This document shows, in pieces, positions 23,238-30,995 of a DNA stretch of 32,466 bases. The DNA lies in the NCBI GenBank assembly GCA_013697825.1, contig JACCWD010000129.1, positions 1 through 32,466 of the forward strand, in the 5' to 3' direction. A program made the position numbers and the translations under genes. Position 1 is the stretch's first letter. Every line of letters starts with the position of its first letter. The notes beneath the pieces are model-generated. The model was not told the DNA's origin. It worked only from the letters and a program-made list of their open reading frames with translations, and made no database searches. Source of the DNA: Rubrobacter sp. GTDB lineage: Bacteria > Actinomycetota > Rubrobacteria > Rubrobacterales > Rubrobacteraceae.

Positions 23238-24587
23238 ATGGACGATGAACGTATAAAACAAGCTCTTCGGGGGGCGACGGATACGGAGGACGTTGTGATC
23301 GAGGCCGGTGGCCTCTCGCGGGTTGGCGAGGTCTTCTCGAAGAACTTCCCCGGACGCGCCGCCGTCATCGTCGCCGACGAGAACACATTCGGGGTGGCCG
23401 GGGAGGGAACCCGAAAGAGCCTCGCGGACGCCGGGGTCGAGCTTCGCGAGCCGTATGTGTTTCCCGGAGCGCCGACGTTGTACGCGAAGTATTCGAACAT
23501 CGAGACGCTCGTGGAGGCGCTTCGGGGAGCGGACGCGGTTCCGGTCGCCATCGGCTCCGGCACTTTGAACGACATCGCCAAAAGGGCCGCTTATGAGATC
23601 GGCGAGGCGTACATGTGCGTCGGGACGGCGGCTTCGATGGACGGGTACACGGCGTTCGGGGCTTCCATCGAGAAGGACGGACACAAGCAGACTTTGACGT
23701 GTCCGGCTCCGAAGGTCGTCGTCGGGGATGTGGATGTTCTCGTCGGTGCTCCGGAGGACATGACCGCCGCCGGGTATGCGGATCTTCTCGGGAAGATCAC
23801 CTCCGGGGCGGACTGGCTCGTCGCGGACGCGCTCGGCTTGGAGGAGATCGACCGGGACGGATGGTCGCTCGTTCAGGATGGCCTCCGCGAGTGGGTGCGT
23901 GGTCCGGATGGTTTGCGTGCCGGGGACGACGAGGCTATGGATCGCCTCACCGAAGGTCTCGTGATGAGCGGACTCTCCATGCAGTCGTACCAGTCCTCCC
24001 GGACGGCCTCCGGCGCGGAGCATCAATTCAGCCATCTTTGGGAGGGCGAGGGTCTCGGGCGCGACCGGAACCCGCCCCTCTCGCACGGCTTCAAAGTCGG
24101 GGTCGCCTCCGTGGCGATAGCCGCGCTTTACGAGCGGATACTCGAACGCGACCTCTCGAACCTCGACGTGGATTCGGTCGTCGCGGCGTGGCCTTTGTGG
24201 GAGGAGGTCGAGGCGAAAGTACGCTCGCTCCACACAATGGACGAACTCGAAGAGGCCGCCGTGAAGCAAAGCGGCGCGAAGTACGTGGACGCCGACGGAC
24301 TTCGGGCGAGGCTCGAGCTTCTCACTCGGGAGTGGCCGGGGCTTCGGGGGCGACTCGAATTGCAACTATTGTCGGCGGCGGAGATACGCGACATGCTCGC
24401 CTCCGCGGGATGCCCGACGAGTCCCGAGGAGATCGGATTAAATCGTGAAGAGTTCCGGGCGACGTATCGGCGGGCGCTCACGATCCGGTCGCGGTACACC
24501 ATCCTCGACCTCGCCAACGAGGCGAATATCCTCGACGAGTGCGTCGAAGAACTCTTTGCTCCGGGAGGGTTTTGGGCGGATTTGTGA
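23238..24587 (+). CDS. araM: sn-Glycerol-1-phosphate dehydrogenase (AraM/EgsA family)
   Basis: This NAD(P)-dependent enzyme interconverts dihydroxyacetone phosphate and sn-glycerol 1-phosphate, or acts on a related polyol phosphate. It has 449 residues, longer than archaeal EgsA (~350) and near bacterial AraM (~395-450). The dinucleotide motif is IGSGTLND (105-112), followed by GTAASMDGYTA (129-139). Metal ligands fit D182 (GYADLLGK), H262 (AEHQFSH) and H283 (LSHGFKVG). A C-terminal extension from about residue 330 is family-poor. The ATG at 23238 follows GGAGGTG. In bacteria this family appears in arabinose-type operons and in archaeal-type lipid formation. Here the catabolic context favours the former. 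Confidence 0.92.
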   Translation: MDDERIKQALRGATDTEDVVIEAGGLSRVGEVFSKNFPGRAAVIVADENTFGVAGEGTRKSLADAGVELREPYVFPGAPTLYAKYSNIETLVEALRGADAVPVAIGSGTLNDIAKRAAYEIGEAYMCVGTAASMDGYTAFGASIEKDGHKQTLTCPAPKVVVGDVDVLVGAPEDMTAAGYADLLGKITSGADWLVADALGLEEIDRDGWSLVQDGLREWVRGPDGLRAGDDEAMDRLTEGLVMSGLSMQSYQSSRTASGAEHQFSHLWEGEGLGRDRNPPLSHGFKVGVASVAIAALYERILERDLSNLDVDSVVAAWPLWEEVEAKVRSLHTMDELEEAAVKQSGAKYVDADGLRARLELLTREWPGLRGRLELQLLSAAEIRDMLASAGCPTSPEEIGLNREEFRATYRRALTIRSRYTILDLANEANILDECVEELFAPGGFWADL

Positions 24588-24643
24588 TCCCCGCCGGAGA
24601 GGGTAAAAACATCGGGCAGAGACAGCGAAAAGAGGAGGCGTAA

Positions 24644-25102
24644 ATGAAGATAGCGATTGGCGCGGACGACGCGGCTCTCGAGCTGAAGGCCGCGCTCATC
24701 GAGCGTCTCGAAGAGAAGGGCTACGAGGTCGCGGACTACGGGATAAAGGAGGGATACGACTATCCCGACGTGGCCGTCGAGGTCGCGGAGGCGGTGGCGA
24801 AGGGCGAGCACGAGCGGGCGATACTTTGCTGCGGAACGGGCCTCGGCATGAGCATCACGGCGAACAAAGTCCCCGGAGTGCGGGCCGCGCAGTGCCACGA
24901 CGTGTATTCGGCGGAGCGGGCGAGGAAGTCGAACAACGCGCAGGTTCTCACTATGGGTCAGCGCGTCATCGGGCCGGAGGCGGCGAAGGTCGTCCTCGAT
25001 GCGTGGCTAGAATCGGAGTTCGCGGGTGGCTCCTCGGCGGCGAAGGTCGAGAAGATGGAGGCGATAGACCGGAAGTACCACCCGGAAGGAGTCGGGATAT
25101 AA
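24644..25102 (+). CDS. RpiB/LacAB-family sugar-phosphate isomerase
   Basis: This isomerase has 152 residues, the usual RpiB length. The active-site loop ILCCGTGLGMSITANK (60-75) carries the catalytic cysteine C63, and H85 lies in AAQCHDVYSA. The N-terminal phosphate-binding motif, usually SDHAG, reads GADDAA (6-11), so the conserved histidine is aspartate. That change hints at a substrate other than ribose 5-phosphate; four-carbon erythrulose-phosphate isomerases belong to this family. A strong GAGGAGGCG ribosome binding site precedes the ATG. It follows the glycerol-1-phosphate dehydrogenase by 56 bases and is followed by a repeat-rich spacer. Confidence 0.88.
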   Translation: MKIAIGADDAALELKAALIERLEEKGYEVADYGIKEGYDYPDVAVEVAEAVAKGEHERAILCCGTGLGMSITANKVPGVRAAQCHDVYSAERARKSNNAQVLTMGQRVIGPEAAKVVLDAWLESEFAGGSSAAKVEKMEAIDRKYHPEGVGI

Positions 25103-25105
25103 AAA

Positions 25106-25308
25106 GGCTTCAGGCATCAGGTTTCAGGCTTCAGGAAAGACTTTTCGGGCGGATGCGTGGTCGCTGGCCGGAACCTCGCGGACGGGTGGAGACACCTTTG
25201 TGGACTCCGGCGTGAGAGCGCGAAACACTCGCGTCGTGACGGGCGAAGGGAAAGGTCGGAGTCTTCCGCCGGGGGCAGGCTGTAGCCTGTAGCCTGTAGC
25301 CTGAAGCC
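25106..25308. repeat. Paired TTCAGG / TAGCCTG word arrays in spacer
   Basis: 25106-25135 is built of CTTCAGG, CATCAGG and TTTCAGG words. 25275-25308 is built of CTGTAGC repeats ending CTGAAGCC, the reverse complement of GGCTTCAG at the start of the first block. The two face each other across about 140 bp with no gene. The spacer 25103-25359 otherwise carries only the ribosome binding site GGGGAAAGGGG. Confidence 0.7.
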
Positions 25309-25359
25309 CAAGCCGCGCCATTGAAAGCGCGTAGGCAAACACGGGGAAAGGGGAAAAGC

Positions 25360-26919
25360 ATGGCCGAAGGGCCGTATTTGATGGGCATAGATTTCGGGAC
25401 GGGGGGCGTGAGGGTCGGCGTCTTTGATGTCGAGGGGAACCCGCTCGTTTTTCATGGAGTCGAGTGGGAGACGGAGTATCCTCGGAGCGGATGGGCCGAG
25501 CAAGACCCGGGCGTGTGGTGGAAGAGCCTCGTCGAAGCGACGAACAAAGCCGTCGCGGATAGCGGCGTATCGCCCGAGGAGATAGCGGGGATCTCGACCG
25601 ACTCCACGGCTTCGACGGTGATGGTCATCGGGGAGGACGACGAGCATCTCCGGCCGGCGATCATGTGGATGGATGTCCGGGCCTCGGATCAAGCGTCGAG
25701 GATCGCCGCCACGAGCGATCGTGCATTGAAATATTCGGGATACGGCGACGTGTCGGCGGAGTGGGGTCTTCCGAAGGCGTTGTGGATGAAGGAGAACGAG
25801 CCGGAGAACTTCGAGCGGGCGAAGCACATTTGCGACTGCAACGACTGGCTCATCCACCGCCTCACAGGCGAGTGGGCCTCCTCCATAAACATCGCGAGCG
25901 CGAAGTATTTCTACGACCGCGACGAGGGAGGATGGCCCGAAAGCCTCCTCCGATCCATCGCCTTCGAGGATTTTTTGGAGAAGTTCCCGAAGGACGTCCT
26001 CGACCTCGGAGCGGTGGTCGGCGGTTTGCGGAAGGAGGCGGCGGAAGAACTCGGTCTCAAGGAAGGCACGCCTGTCGCGCAGGGAGCCGTGGACGCGTAC
26101 GCGGGCGCTCTCGGCCTCGGGGTGGTCGAGCCGGGGAGGCTCGCGCTCATCACCGGCTCGTCGCACGTCATGATCGGGCAGTCCGCCGAGCCGATACACG
26201 GCCGCGGTTTCTGGGGCTCGTACACCGATGCGATGATCCCCGGTCAATACACGGTCGAGGCCGGGCAAGCATCCACCGGTTCGGTCGTGGCGTGGTTCAA
26301 AAACCGCTTCGCTGGGGTCGCCGCCGAGGAGGCGAAACGGCGCGGCGTGGACACGTATGACGTCCTCAACGAGCTTGCCGAGAGGGTTCCGATCGGCTCG
26401 GACGGCCTCATCGTCATGGAATATTTCCAGGGGAATCGTTCGCCGCACACCGATCCCTTGGTTCGGGGGATGATGTGGGGGCTTTCGCTCGGGCATGGGC
26501 CGGGGCATATGTTCCGGGCGATCATCGAGGGGATATGCTTCGGGACGGAGCAGATTTTCCAGGCGATGCGCGGCCACGATTTCGAGCCGAGGATAAACGT
26601 CGTCTCCGGCGGCCCGGCGAAGAGCGACTTGTGGATGCAAATGCACGCCGACATCTCGAATTTGCCCATCGCGTTCACGAAGGTGAGCGAAGGCCCGGTC
26701 CTCGGGGCGGCGATGCTCGCCTCGGTGGGGGCGGGTATTTACCCGGACGTGCAAACCGCGTCTGCGAACATGGTCCACGTCGAACGGAGCATCGAGCCGA
26801 ACCCGGAGGCGCACGAGGCGTACAAATTCTATATGGATCGCTACGTCGAGACGTATCCGAAGATGAAGGACCTCATGCACGAGATGTCGCGCCACGAGGC
26901 GGGCAGCGCGACGACGTAA
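25360..26919 (+). CDS. FGGY-family carbohydrate kinase (copy 3)
   Basis: This 519-residue kinase is a close paralogue of the one at 14539: MAE-PYLMGID start, GIDFGTGGVR (9-18), WMDVRASDQ (103-111), D245 in QGAVDAYAGALG and a shared C-terminal HEAYKFYMDRYVETYPKM. Loop differences (such as G12 to F and ISTDATT to ISTDSTA) may tune the substrate. The ATG at 25360 follows GGGGAAAGGGG. It is 29 bases upstream of the GpsA-like dehydrogenase, suggesting kinase and dehydrogenase act in sequence on one polyol. It may be a duplication of copy 1 followed by specialisation. Confidence 0.9.
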   Translation: MAEGPYLMGIDFGTGGVRVGVFDVEGNPLVFHGVEWETEYPRSGWAEQDPGVWWKSLVEATNKAVADSGVSPEEIAGISTDSTASTVMVIGEDDEHLRPAIMWMDVRASDQASRIAATSDRALKYSGYGDVSAEWGLPKALWMKENEPENFERAKHICDCNDWLIHRLTGEWASSINIASAKYFYDRDEGGWPESLLRSIAFEDFLEKFPKDVLDLGAVVGGLRKEAAEELGLKEGTPVAQGAVDAYAGALGLGVVEPGRLALITGSSHVMIGQSAEPIHGRGFWGSYTDAMIPGQYTVEAGQASTGSVVAWFKNRFAGVAAEEAKRRGVDTYDVLNELAERVPIGSDGLIVMEYFQGNRSPHTDPLVRGMMWGLSLGHGPGHMFRAIIEGICFGTEQIFQAMRGHDFEPRINVVSGGPAKSDLWMQMHADISNLPIAFTKVSEGPVLGAAMLASVGAGIYPDVQTASANMVHVERSIEPNPEAHEAYKFYMDRYVETYPKMKDLMHEMSRHEAGSATT

Positions 26920-26948
26920 AATCCATCCGACCGGAAGGACACGATACA

Positions 26949-28007
26949 TTGACCACGGTGAGCGTACTCGGGGCGGGGATCATGGCGAGCGCGCTCGCCT
27001 TCCCCCTCGCCGACAACGGACACGAAGTGCGCCTCGTCGGGACGCACCTCGATCGGGACATCGTTGATTCCATAAAAGAAACGGGTGTCCATCCGAGCCT
27101 CGACCTCGAAGTCCCGGAAGGCGTCCGGGCATTCCAACTCGAAGAGGCCGAAGAGGCTTTCGACGGCGCGGAGGTCGCGATGAGCGGCGTGAATTCTTTC
27201 GGTGTGAGGTGGGCCGGAAAACGGTTCGCCTCGCTCCTCCGACCCGGCATGAAGGTCATCGCCGTCACGAAGGGCATGGAGGCCGACGAGGAGGGGAATC
27301 TGAAGATACTCCCCGACGTGCTCGCCTCGGAGGTTTCCGCCGAATTCCGCGAGAGCGTCTCGTGGTCGGCCATCGTCGGTCCGGCCATCGCGGGCGAGGT
27401 CGCGGTGCGCCACGACACGTGCGTGGTCTTCACGGGGGGCGACGAGGACATCCTCGCCGACCTCGCCTCGATGTTCCGCACGGATTGTTATCACGTGTGG
27501 ACGAGCGTGGATTTCGTCGGGTGCGAGGTGTGCGCGGCGGTCAAGAATTGCTACGCCTTCGGGGCGGGCTTCATGGACGGCATCCTCGATAAGGAAGGGA
27601 AGACCGACGCGAGATACCGCCGCTATAACTACGGCTCCGCCCTCTTCGCTCAGGCGACGCGCGAGATGGGGCAATGGATGGAGCTTCTCGGCGGGGATTC
27701 CGAAACACCGCACGGCCTTCCCGGAGTGGGGGACATGCTCGTCACGAGCATGGGCGGGAGGAACGTAAAGGCCGGGCGCTTCGTCGGGTCGGGAGTTCCG
27801 TTCTCCGAGGTTCGGGAAAAGAAGATGAAGGGTGTCACGCTCGAAGGGGTGGCGGCCATAAACGTCATAGGCGGCGTGCTCCCGAAGCTCGCCGGGCGCG
27901 GCCTCGTCGGCGAGGATGATTTCCCGCTCATGCGGCATCTTTACGATGTGGTGGCGCACGACGCTCCCGTGGACATGCCGTGGGAGACGTTCTTCGGCGG
28001 CGAGTGA
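26949..28007 (+). CDS. GpsA-like NAD(P)-dependent polyol-phosphate dehydrogenase
   Basis: This 352-residue protein is of the glycerol-3-phosphate dehydrogenase (GpsA) superfamily. The start is TTG at 26949 with GGAAGGA upstream. The nucleotide motif is VSVLGAGIMASALA (4-17). VTKGME (106-111) and IVGPAIAGEVA (142-152) match the family's second set of motifs. The catalytic lysine fits K199 in AAVKNCYAFGAGF, followed by GVGDMLVTSMGGRN in place of GLGDLVLTCSSRN. Divergence from housekeeping GpsA and the pairing with an FGGY kinase suggest oxidation of a phosphorylated polyol such as a tetritol or pentitol phosphate. It is the last gene of the cluster before a terminator. Confidence 0.85.
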   Translation: MTTVSVLGAGIMASALAFPLADNGHEVRLVGTHLDRDIVDSIKETGVHPSLDLEVPEGVRAFQLEEAEEAFDGAEVAMSGVNSFGVRWAGKRFASLLRPGMKVIAVTKGMEADEEGNLKILPDVLASEVSAEFRESVSWSAIVGPAIAGEVAVRHDTCVVFTGGDEDILADLASMFRTDCYHVWTSVDFVGCEVCAAVKNCYAFGAGFMDGILDKEGKTDARYRRYNYGSALFAQATREMGQWMELLGGDSETPHGLPGVGDMLVTSMGGRNVKAGRFVGSGVPFSEVREKKMKGVTLEGVAAINVIGGVLPKLAGRGLVGEDDFPLMRHLYDVVAHDAPVDMPWETFFGGE

Positions 28008-28029
28008 GTGGCGAGACGAAGCAAAAAAG

Positions 28030-28054
28030 AAAGTCCCGCAAATCTCGGGACTTT
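28030..28054. terminator. Bidirectional intrinsic terminator
   Basis: AAAGTCCCG and CGGGACTTT form a perfect 9-bp stem over a 7-base loop. On the minus strand the stem is followed by CTTTTTTGC, a good U-tract ending the tRNA transcript; on the plus strand it closes the catabolic cluster. Confidence 0.85.
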
Positions 28055-28060
28055 AATATG

Positions 28061-28134
28061 CGCGCTCGGCAGGACTCGAACCTGCGGCCTTCTGATTCGT
28101 AGTCAGACGCTCTATCCGGCTGAGCTACGAGCGC
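28061..28134 (-). tRNA. tRNA-Arg (anticodon ACG)
   Basis: Read on the minus strand, the 74 nt fold as a cloverleaf: acceptor GCGCTCG paired with CGAGCGC, D-arm AGCTCAGCCGGATAGAGC, anticodon stem TCTGA/TCAGA around loop CTACGAA, and T-arm GCAGG-TTCGAGT-CCTGC. The loop gives anticodon ACG (Arg, CGU family, probably edited to inosine). The discriminator is G. CCA is not encoded. Confidence 0.96.
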
Positions 28135-28258
28135 GAGCTTGAAGCTGTGGTTATCATATCTCTCCGGGGGGCATCTCTCAAGGCGTTTCTCCGGGGGCGT
28201 CGTTGAGGCTATACTTGTGGGCTAGTGTCTTGAAGAGAGTTTTACGGAGAGAGCGAGG

Positions 28259-28960
28259 TTGCATCACGCTTTGAGCGGGACGGTTCTTTTGGTCATAGGC
28301 GATGACGAGGAGCGGCTGAGATTGAGGCGCTCGCTCGCGGGCGAGGGGTGGCGCGTCATCCCCGCCGGCTCCGGCTCGCAGGCCCGCCAGATGGCGGAAA
28401 GGCAAGAATTCGAGGTCGCCGTCGTGGATAATCGTTTGCCCGACGAGCGCGGCTTCCAGCTTATCTCCGTTGTCGGGAAGCCGGGGGTTTCGACCGTCGC
28501 TCTTCTTCGCGACGAGGACACTATGGACCGCATCGTCGGCATCGAGCTCGGGGCGGACTACTATATGCGCTCTCCGGTCAATCCGAGGGAGCTTGTGGCG
28601 CGCGTCAAGCAGATCTTCCGCAAGAAAGAGCGTTCGGGGGACGATTCTTCGTCGGGGAGGATCCTCGTCGGCGAACTGGAGATCGACCCCGACCAGATTC
28701 AGGTGATGAAGGGCGGGCATGAGATCATGCTCTCCCCCCGCGAATTCAAACTCCTCCATACCCTCGCGAAGAGTCCGGGAAGGGTATTTCCGAGAGGCTC
28801 TTTGCTCCGGCAAGTTTGGGGCGAGGATGAGTACATAGACGAGCGAACCGTCAACGTATATGTCCAAAGGCTCCGAACCAAGCTCGGCGACGACTCGAAC
28901 AAGCCGCGAATCATCGAAACCGTCCGGGGTTTCGGGTACCGTCTCATAAAGCCCGAATAA
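28259..28960 (+). CDS. OmpR/PhoB-family response regulator with atypical receiver
   Basis: This 233-residue protein has a receiver domain (8-122) and a winged-helix DNA-binding domain (about 132-231, with LSPREFKLLHTLAKSPG, RTVNVYVQRLRTKLG and TVRGFGYRLI). The receiver keeps the acidic pair D15-D16 and the phospho-acceptor D57 (VAVVDNRLP). The switch Thr/Ser region reads TVALLRDED and the invariant Lys of the YxKP motif is R104 (YYMRSPVN). Such changes often mean regulation without normal phosphorylation. The TTG at 28259 follows GGAGAGAGCGAGG. No histidine kinase is nearby. It ends one base before the convergent nucleotidyltransferase gene. Its targets are unknown. Confidence 0.9.
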   Translation: MHHALSGTVLLVIGDDEERLRLRRSLAGEGWRVIPAGSGSQARQMAERQEFEVAVVDNRLPDERGFQLISVVGKPGVSTVALLRDEDTMDRIVGIELGADYYMRSPVNPRELVARVKQIFRKKERSGDDSSSGRILVGELEIDPDQIQVMKGGHEIMLSPREFKLLHTLAKSPGRVFPRGSLLRQVWGEDEYIDERTVNVYVQRLRTKLGDDSNKPRIIETVRGFGYRLIKPE

Positions 28961-28961
28961 G

Positions 28962-29996
28962 TTATTGCTGGCGGCGGATGAGCGCGCCGCCGCGGATGAT
29001 CTCCCCGGTCCTCACGTCGTATCCGTGGCCGACGATGCAATCTTCCAAATAAGCGTTCTCCCCGACGGTGGCACCCGGAAGCAAAATACTGCTTTTTATG
29101 GTGGCTCCACGGCGGATCCAGCAATCCCGACCGACCGTGACATTCCCCGCCAACGTCACGTCCCTCCCGATGACGGCGTCCCTCCCGACGACGACGTACC
29201 CGTCGAAGTTGACGGAGTCGTGGATCTTCGACTCCTCCCCGACCCATAAACTTTCCCCGCGCTTCTCACCCGGAACCTTGACCCGCACCTTCCCGGAAAG
29301 CACGTCGTAATGCGCCTGGCGGTACGCCTCCAAAGTCCCGATATCCGACCAGTAAAAATCCCCCTCGTACCCGGCGAAGACCTCGCCGTTCTCGAGGAAC
29401 TTCGGGAACACGTCCTTCGCGAAGTCGAAGAAGGAGTCTTCGGGGACGTAGTCGAGGGCGCGAGGCTCGAAGACGTATATGCCCGTGTTCGCGAGCGTGC
29501 TTATGGCCTCCGCCGGGTTCGGCTTCTCCTGGAAGCCGACGATGTCGCCGCCCTCGCTCGTCTCGACCACCCCGAACTCCGAGGTGTCGTAGACGCGACG
29601 GAGCGCGATCGTGGCGAGCGCGCCCTTCTTTTTGTGGAAGGCGACCATCTCCCCGATGTCTATATCCGTGAGTGCGTCCCCGGAGACGACGACGAAGGTC
29701 TCGTCGAAGTGTCGGGCGAGCCGCTTCACGCCGCCCGCCGTCCCGAGGAGCTTCTCCTCGCGGCTGAGATGCACGCTCATCCCATTCACCCGCGACTCCT
29801 CGCCGTACGTATTTATGAGCGTGTCCGCGAGATAGTGGACGTTCGCGTGAACCTCCTTCACGCCGTGGGTGGCGAGGAGGTCGAAGATGTGTTCGATGAT
29901 CGGGCGGTCGACCACCGGGGCCATCGGCTTCGGAACCTCGCCCGTCAATGGGAAGAGGCGAGTGCCTTTGCCCGCCGCGAGCGCCATCGCTTTCAT
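28962..29996 (-). CDS. Sugar-1-phosphate nucleotidyltransferase with LbH tail
   Basis: This is a mannose-1-phosphate guanylyltransferase or glucose-1-phosphate uridylyl/thymidylyltransferase type enzyme of 344 residues. The signature LAAGKGTRLFPLTGEVPKPM (6-25) is complete. Mid-sequence motifs are LLGTAGGVKRL, VSGDALTDID, FQEKPNPAEAISTLANTGIYVF and WSDIGTLEAYRQAHYDVL. The C-terminal 90 residues carry hexapeptide-like repeats (VVVGRDAVIGRDVTLAGNV, GATIKSSILLPGATVGENAYL) forming a left-handed beta helix. I start at the ATG at 29996; the frame extends to 30134 without family similarity and would overlap murB. It likely supplies activated sugar for envelope polysaccharide. The exact sugar is not decidable. 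Confidence 0.88.
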   Translation of the reverse strand: MKAMALAAGKGTRLFPLTGEVPKPMAPVVDRPIIEHIFDLLATHGVKEVHANVHYLADTLINTYGEESRVNGMSVHLSREEKLLGTAGGVKRLARHFDETFVVVSGDALTDIDIGEMVAFHKKKGALATIALRRVYDTSEFGVVETSEGGDIVGFQEKPNPAEAISTLANTGIYVFEPRALDYVPEDSFFDFAKDVFPKFLENGEVFAGYEGDFYWSDIGTLEAYRQAHYDVLSGKVRVKVPGEKRGESLWVGEESKIHDSVNFDGYVVVGRDAVIGRDVTLAGNVTVGRDCWIRRGATIKSSILLPGATVGENAYLEDCIVGHGYDVRTGEIIRGGALIRRQQ

Positions 29997-30039
29997 GTGT
30001 CCGCTCCGCGCCTTGTCTGAAATGCGCTCCCCGCTACCG

Positions 30040-30055
30040 TATATTCCCCTCTGTG
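30040..30055 (+). promoter_or_regulatory. Putative -10 box for leaderless murB
   Basis: TATATT at 30040-30045 ends seven bases before the GTG start and there is no Shine-Dalgarno sequence, so transcription could begin at the start codon. No well-spaced -35 is seen. Confidence 0.35.
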
Positions 30056-30955
30056 CATGACGAGACTTTACAACGTTTGCGAAATGTTTTCCCCCACGCG
30101 AAGCTCGACGAGCCGATGCGAAGGTACACCGCATGGAAAATCGGCGGCCCCGCCGACGCCCTCATAGAGCCGAAAGACTCGAACGAGCTTGTGGAGGCCA
30201 TCCACAAAGCCCGCGAAAACGACATCCCCGTCACCATCCTCGGTGGCGGCACGAACGTCCTTATAAGGGACGGCGGCATACGTGGATTGACCATACGCCT
30301 CGCCAAATCCATGAAAAACATCGCCTTCGACGGGAACCTTATGACCGCCGACGCAGGCGCGCTTTATCCCGTCCTCGCCAACACCTCCGCCGCTCGCGGC
30401 CTCACCGGGATGGAGTTCGCGACCGGAATCCCCGGAACCGTCGGCGGCGCCGTCTTCATGAACGCCGGGGCATACGGAACCGAGACGAAGGAGGTTTTGG
30501 TCCGGGCCGAGGTTTTCAAGGACGGCGAAATCGTCGAAATGTCCGGCGACCACCTCGAACTCTCGTATCGTCACAGCGTCCTCCACGAACACCCCGAATG
30601 GACGGTGCTCCGGGCGTCATACGAGCTTTCCCCCGGCGACCCCGAAGAATCGAAGCGGACGATAAAGGAGTTCCGCTCGCAAAGGATGACGGGGTCTCCG
30701 AGCAAGCCGAGTTGCGGCTCGACCTTCAAAAGACCACCCGGAGACTATCCGGGCCGCGTCATCGAGGCGGCGGGGATGAAGGGGAAGCGGCTCGGGAACA
30801 TTGAAGTCTCGCCCGTCCACGCGAACTATCTCGTGAACCTCGGTGGCGGCTCCTCGGAGGACGCTCTCGAACTCATGCGAGTGGTGAAGCACGCTGTCCG
30901 TGAAAAACTCGGCGTGGAACTCGAGCCGGAAGTGCGGGTAGTGGGGGAGGCGTGA
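30053..30955 (+). CDS. murB: UDP-N-acetylenolpyruvoylglucosamine reductase
   Basis: MurB reduces the enolpyruvyl group of UDP-GlcNAc-enolpyruvate to UDP-MurNAc in peptidoglycan synthesis, in the cytoplasm, with FAD. FAD-binding motifs are TILGGGTNVLIRDGG (61-75) and TGIPGTVGGAVFMNAGAYG. The catalytic-serine motif appears as PSCGSTFKRPPGDYPG, and the terminal glutamate region is LEPEVRVVGEA. Length 300 is standard. The start is taken as GTG at 30053, since residues MHDETLQRLRN fit the family's short N-terminal helix; there is no ribosome binding site. It is divergent from the nucleotidyltransferase gene with a 56-bp gap. Confidence 0.95.
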   Translation: MHDETLQRLRNVFPHAKLDEPMRRYTAWKIGGPADALIEPKDSNELVEAIHKARENDIPVTILGGGTNVLIRDGGIRGLTIRLAKSMKNIAFDGNLMTADAGALYPVLANTSAARGLTGMEFATGIPGTVGGAVFMNAGAYGTETKEVLVRAEVFKDGEIVEMSGDHLELSYRHSVLHEHPEWTVLRASYELSPGDPEESKRTIKEFRSQRMTGSPSKPSCGSTFKRPPGDYPGRVIEAAGMKGKRLGNIEVSPVHANYLVNLGGGSSEDALELMRVVKHAVREKLGVELEPEVRVVGEA

Positions 30956-30995
30956 TACGGTGGGAGTATATGTTCCCGAGGGGCGAGGAGGAACG

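Noticed and set aside
22993-23256. 87-codon frame between the phosphatase and glycerol-1-phosphate dehydrogenase genes
   Set aside because: Runs through repeat sequence into the next gene's start, has no domain and no ribosome binding site.
13721-28007. Bacterial microcompartment or sulfoglycolytic operon
   Set aside because: No shell proteins are present, and the PfkB kinase plus class I aldolase are shared with many sugar pathways; three FGGY kinases do not fit sulfoglycolysis.
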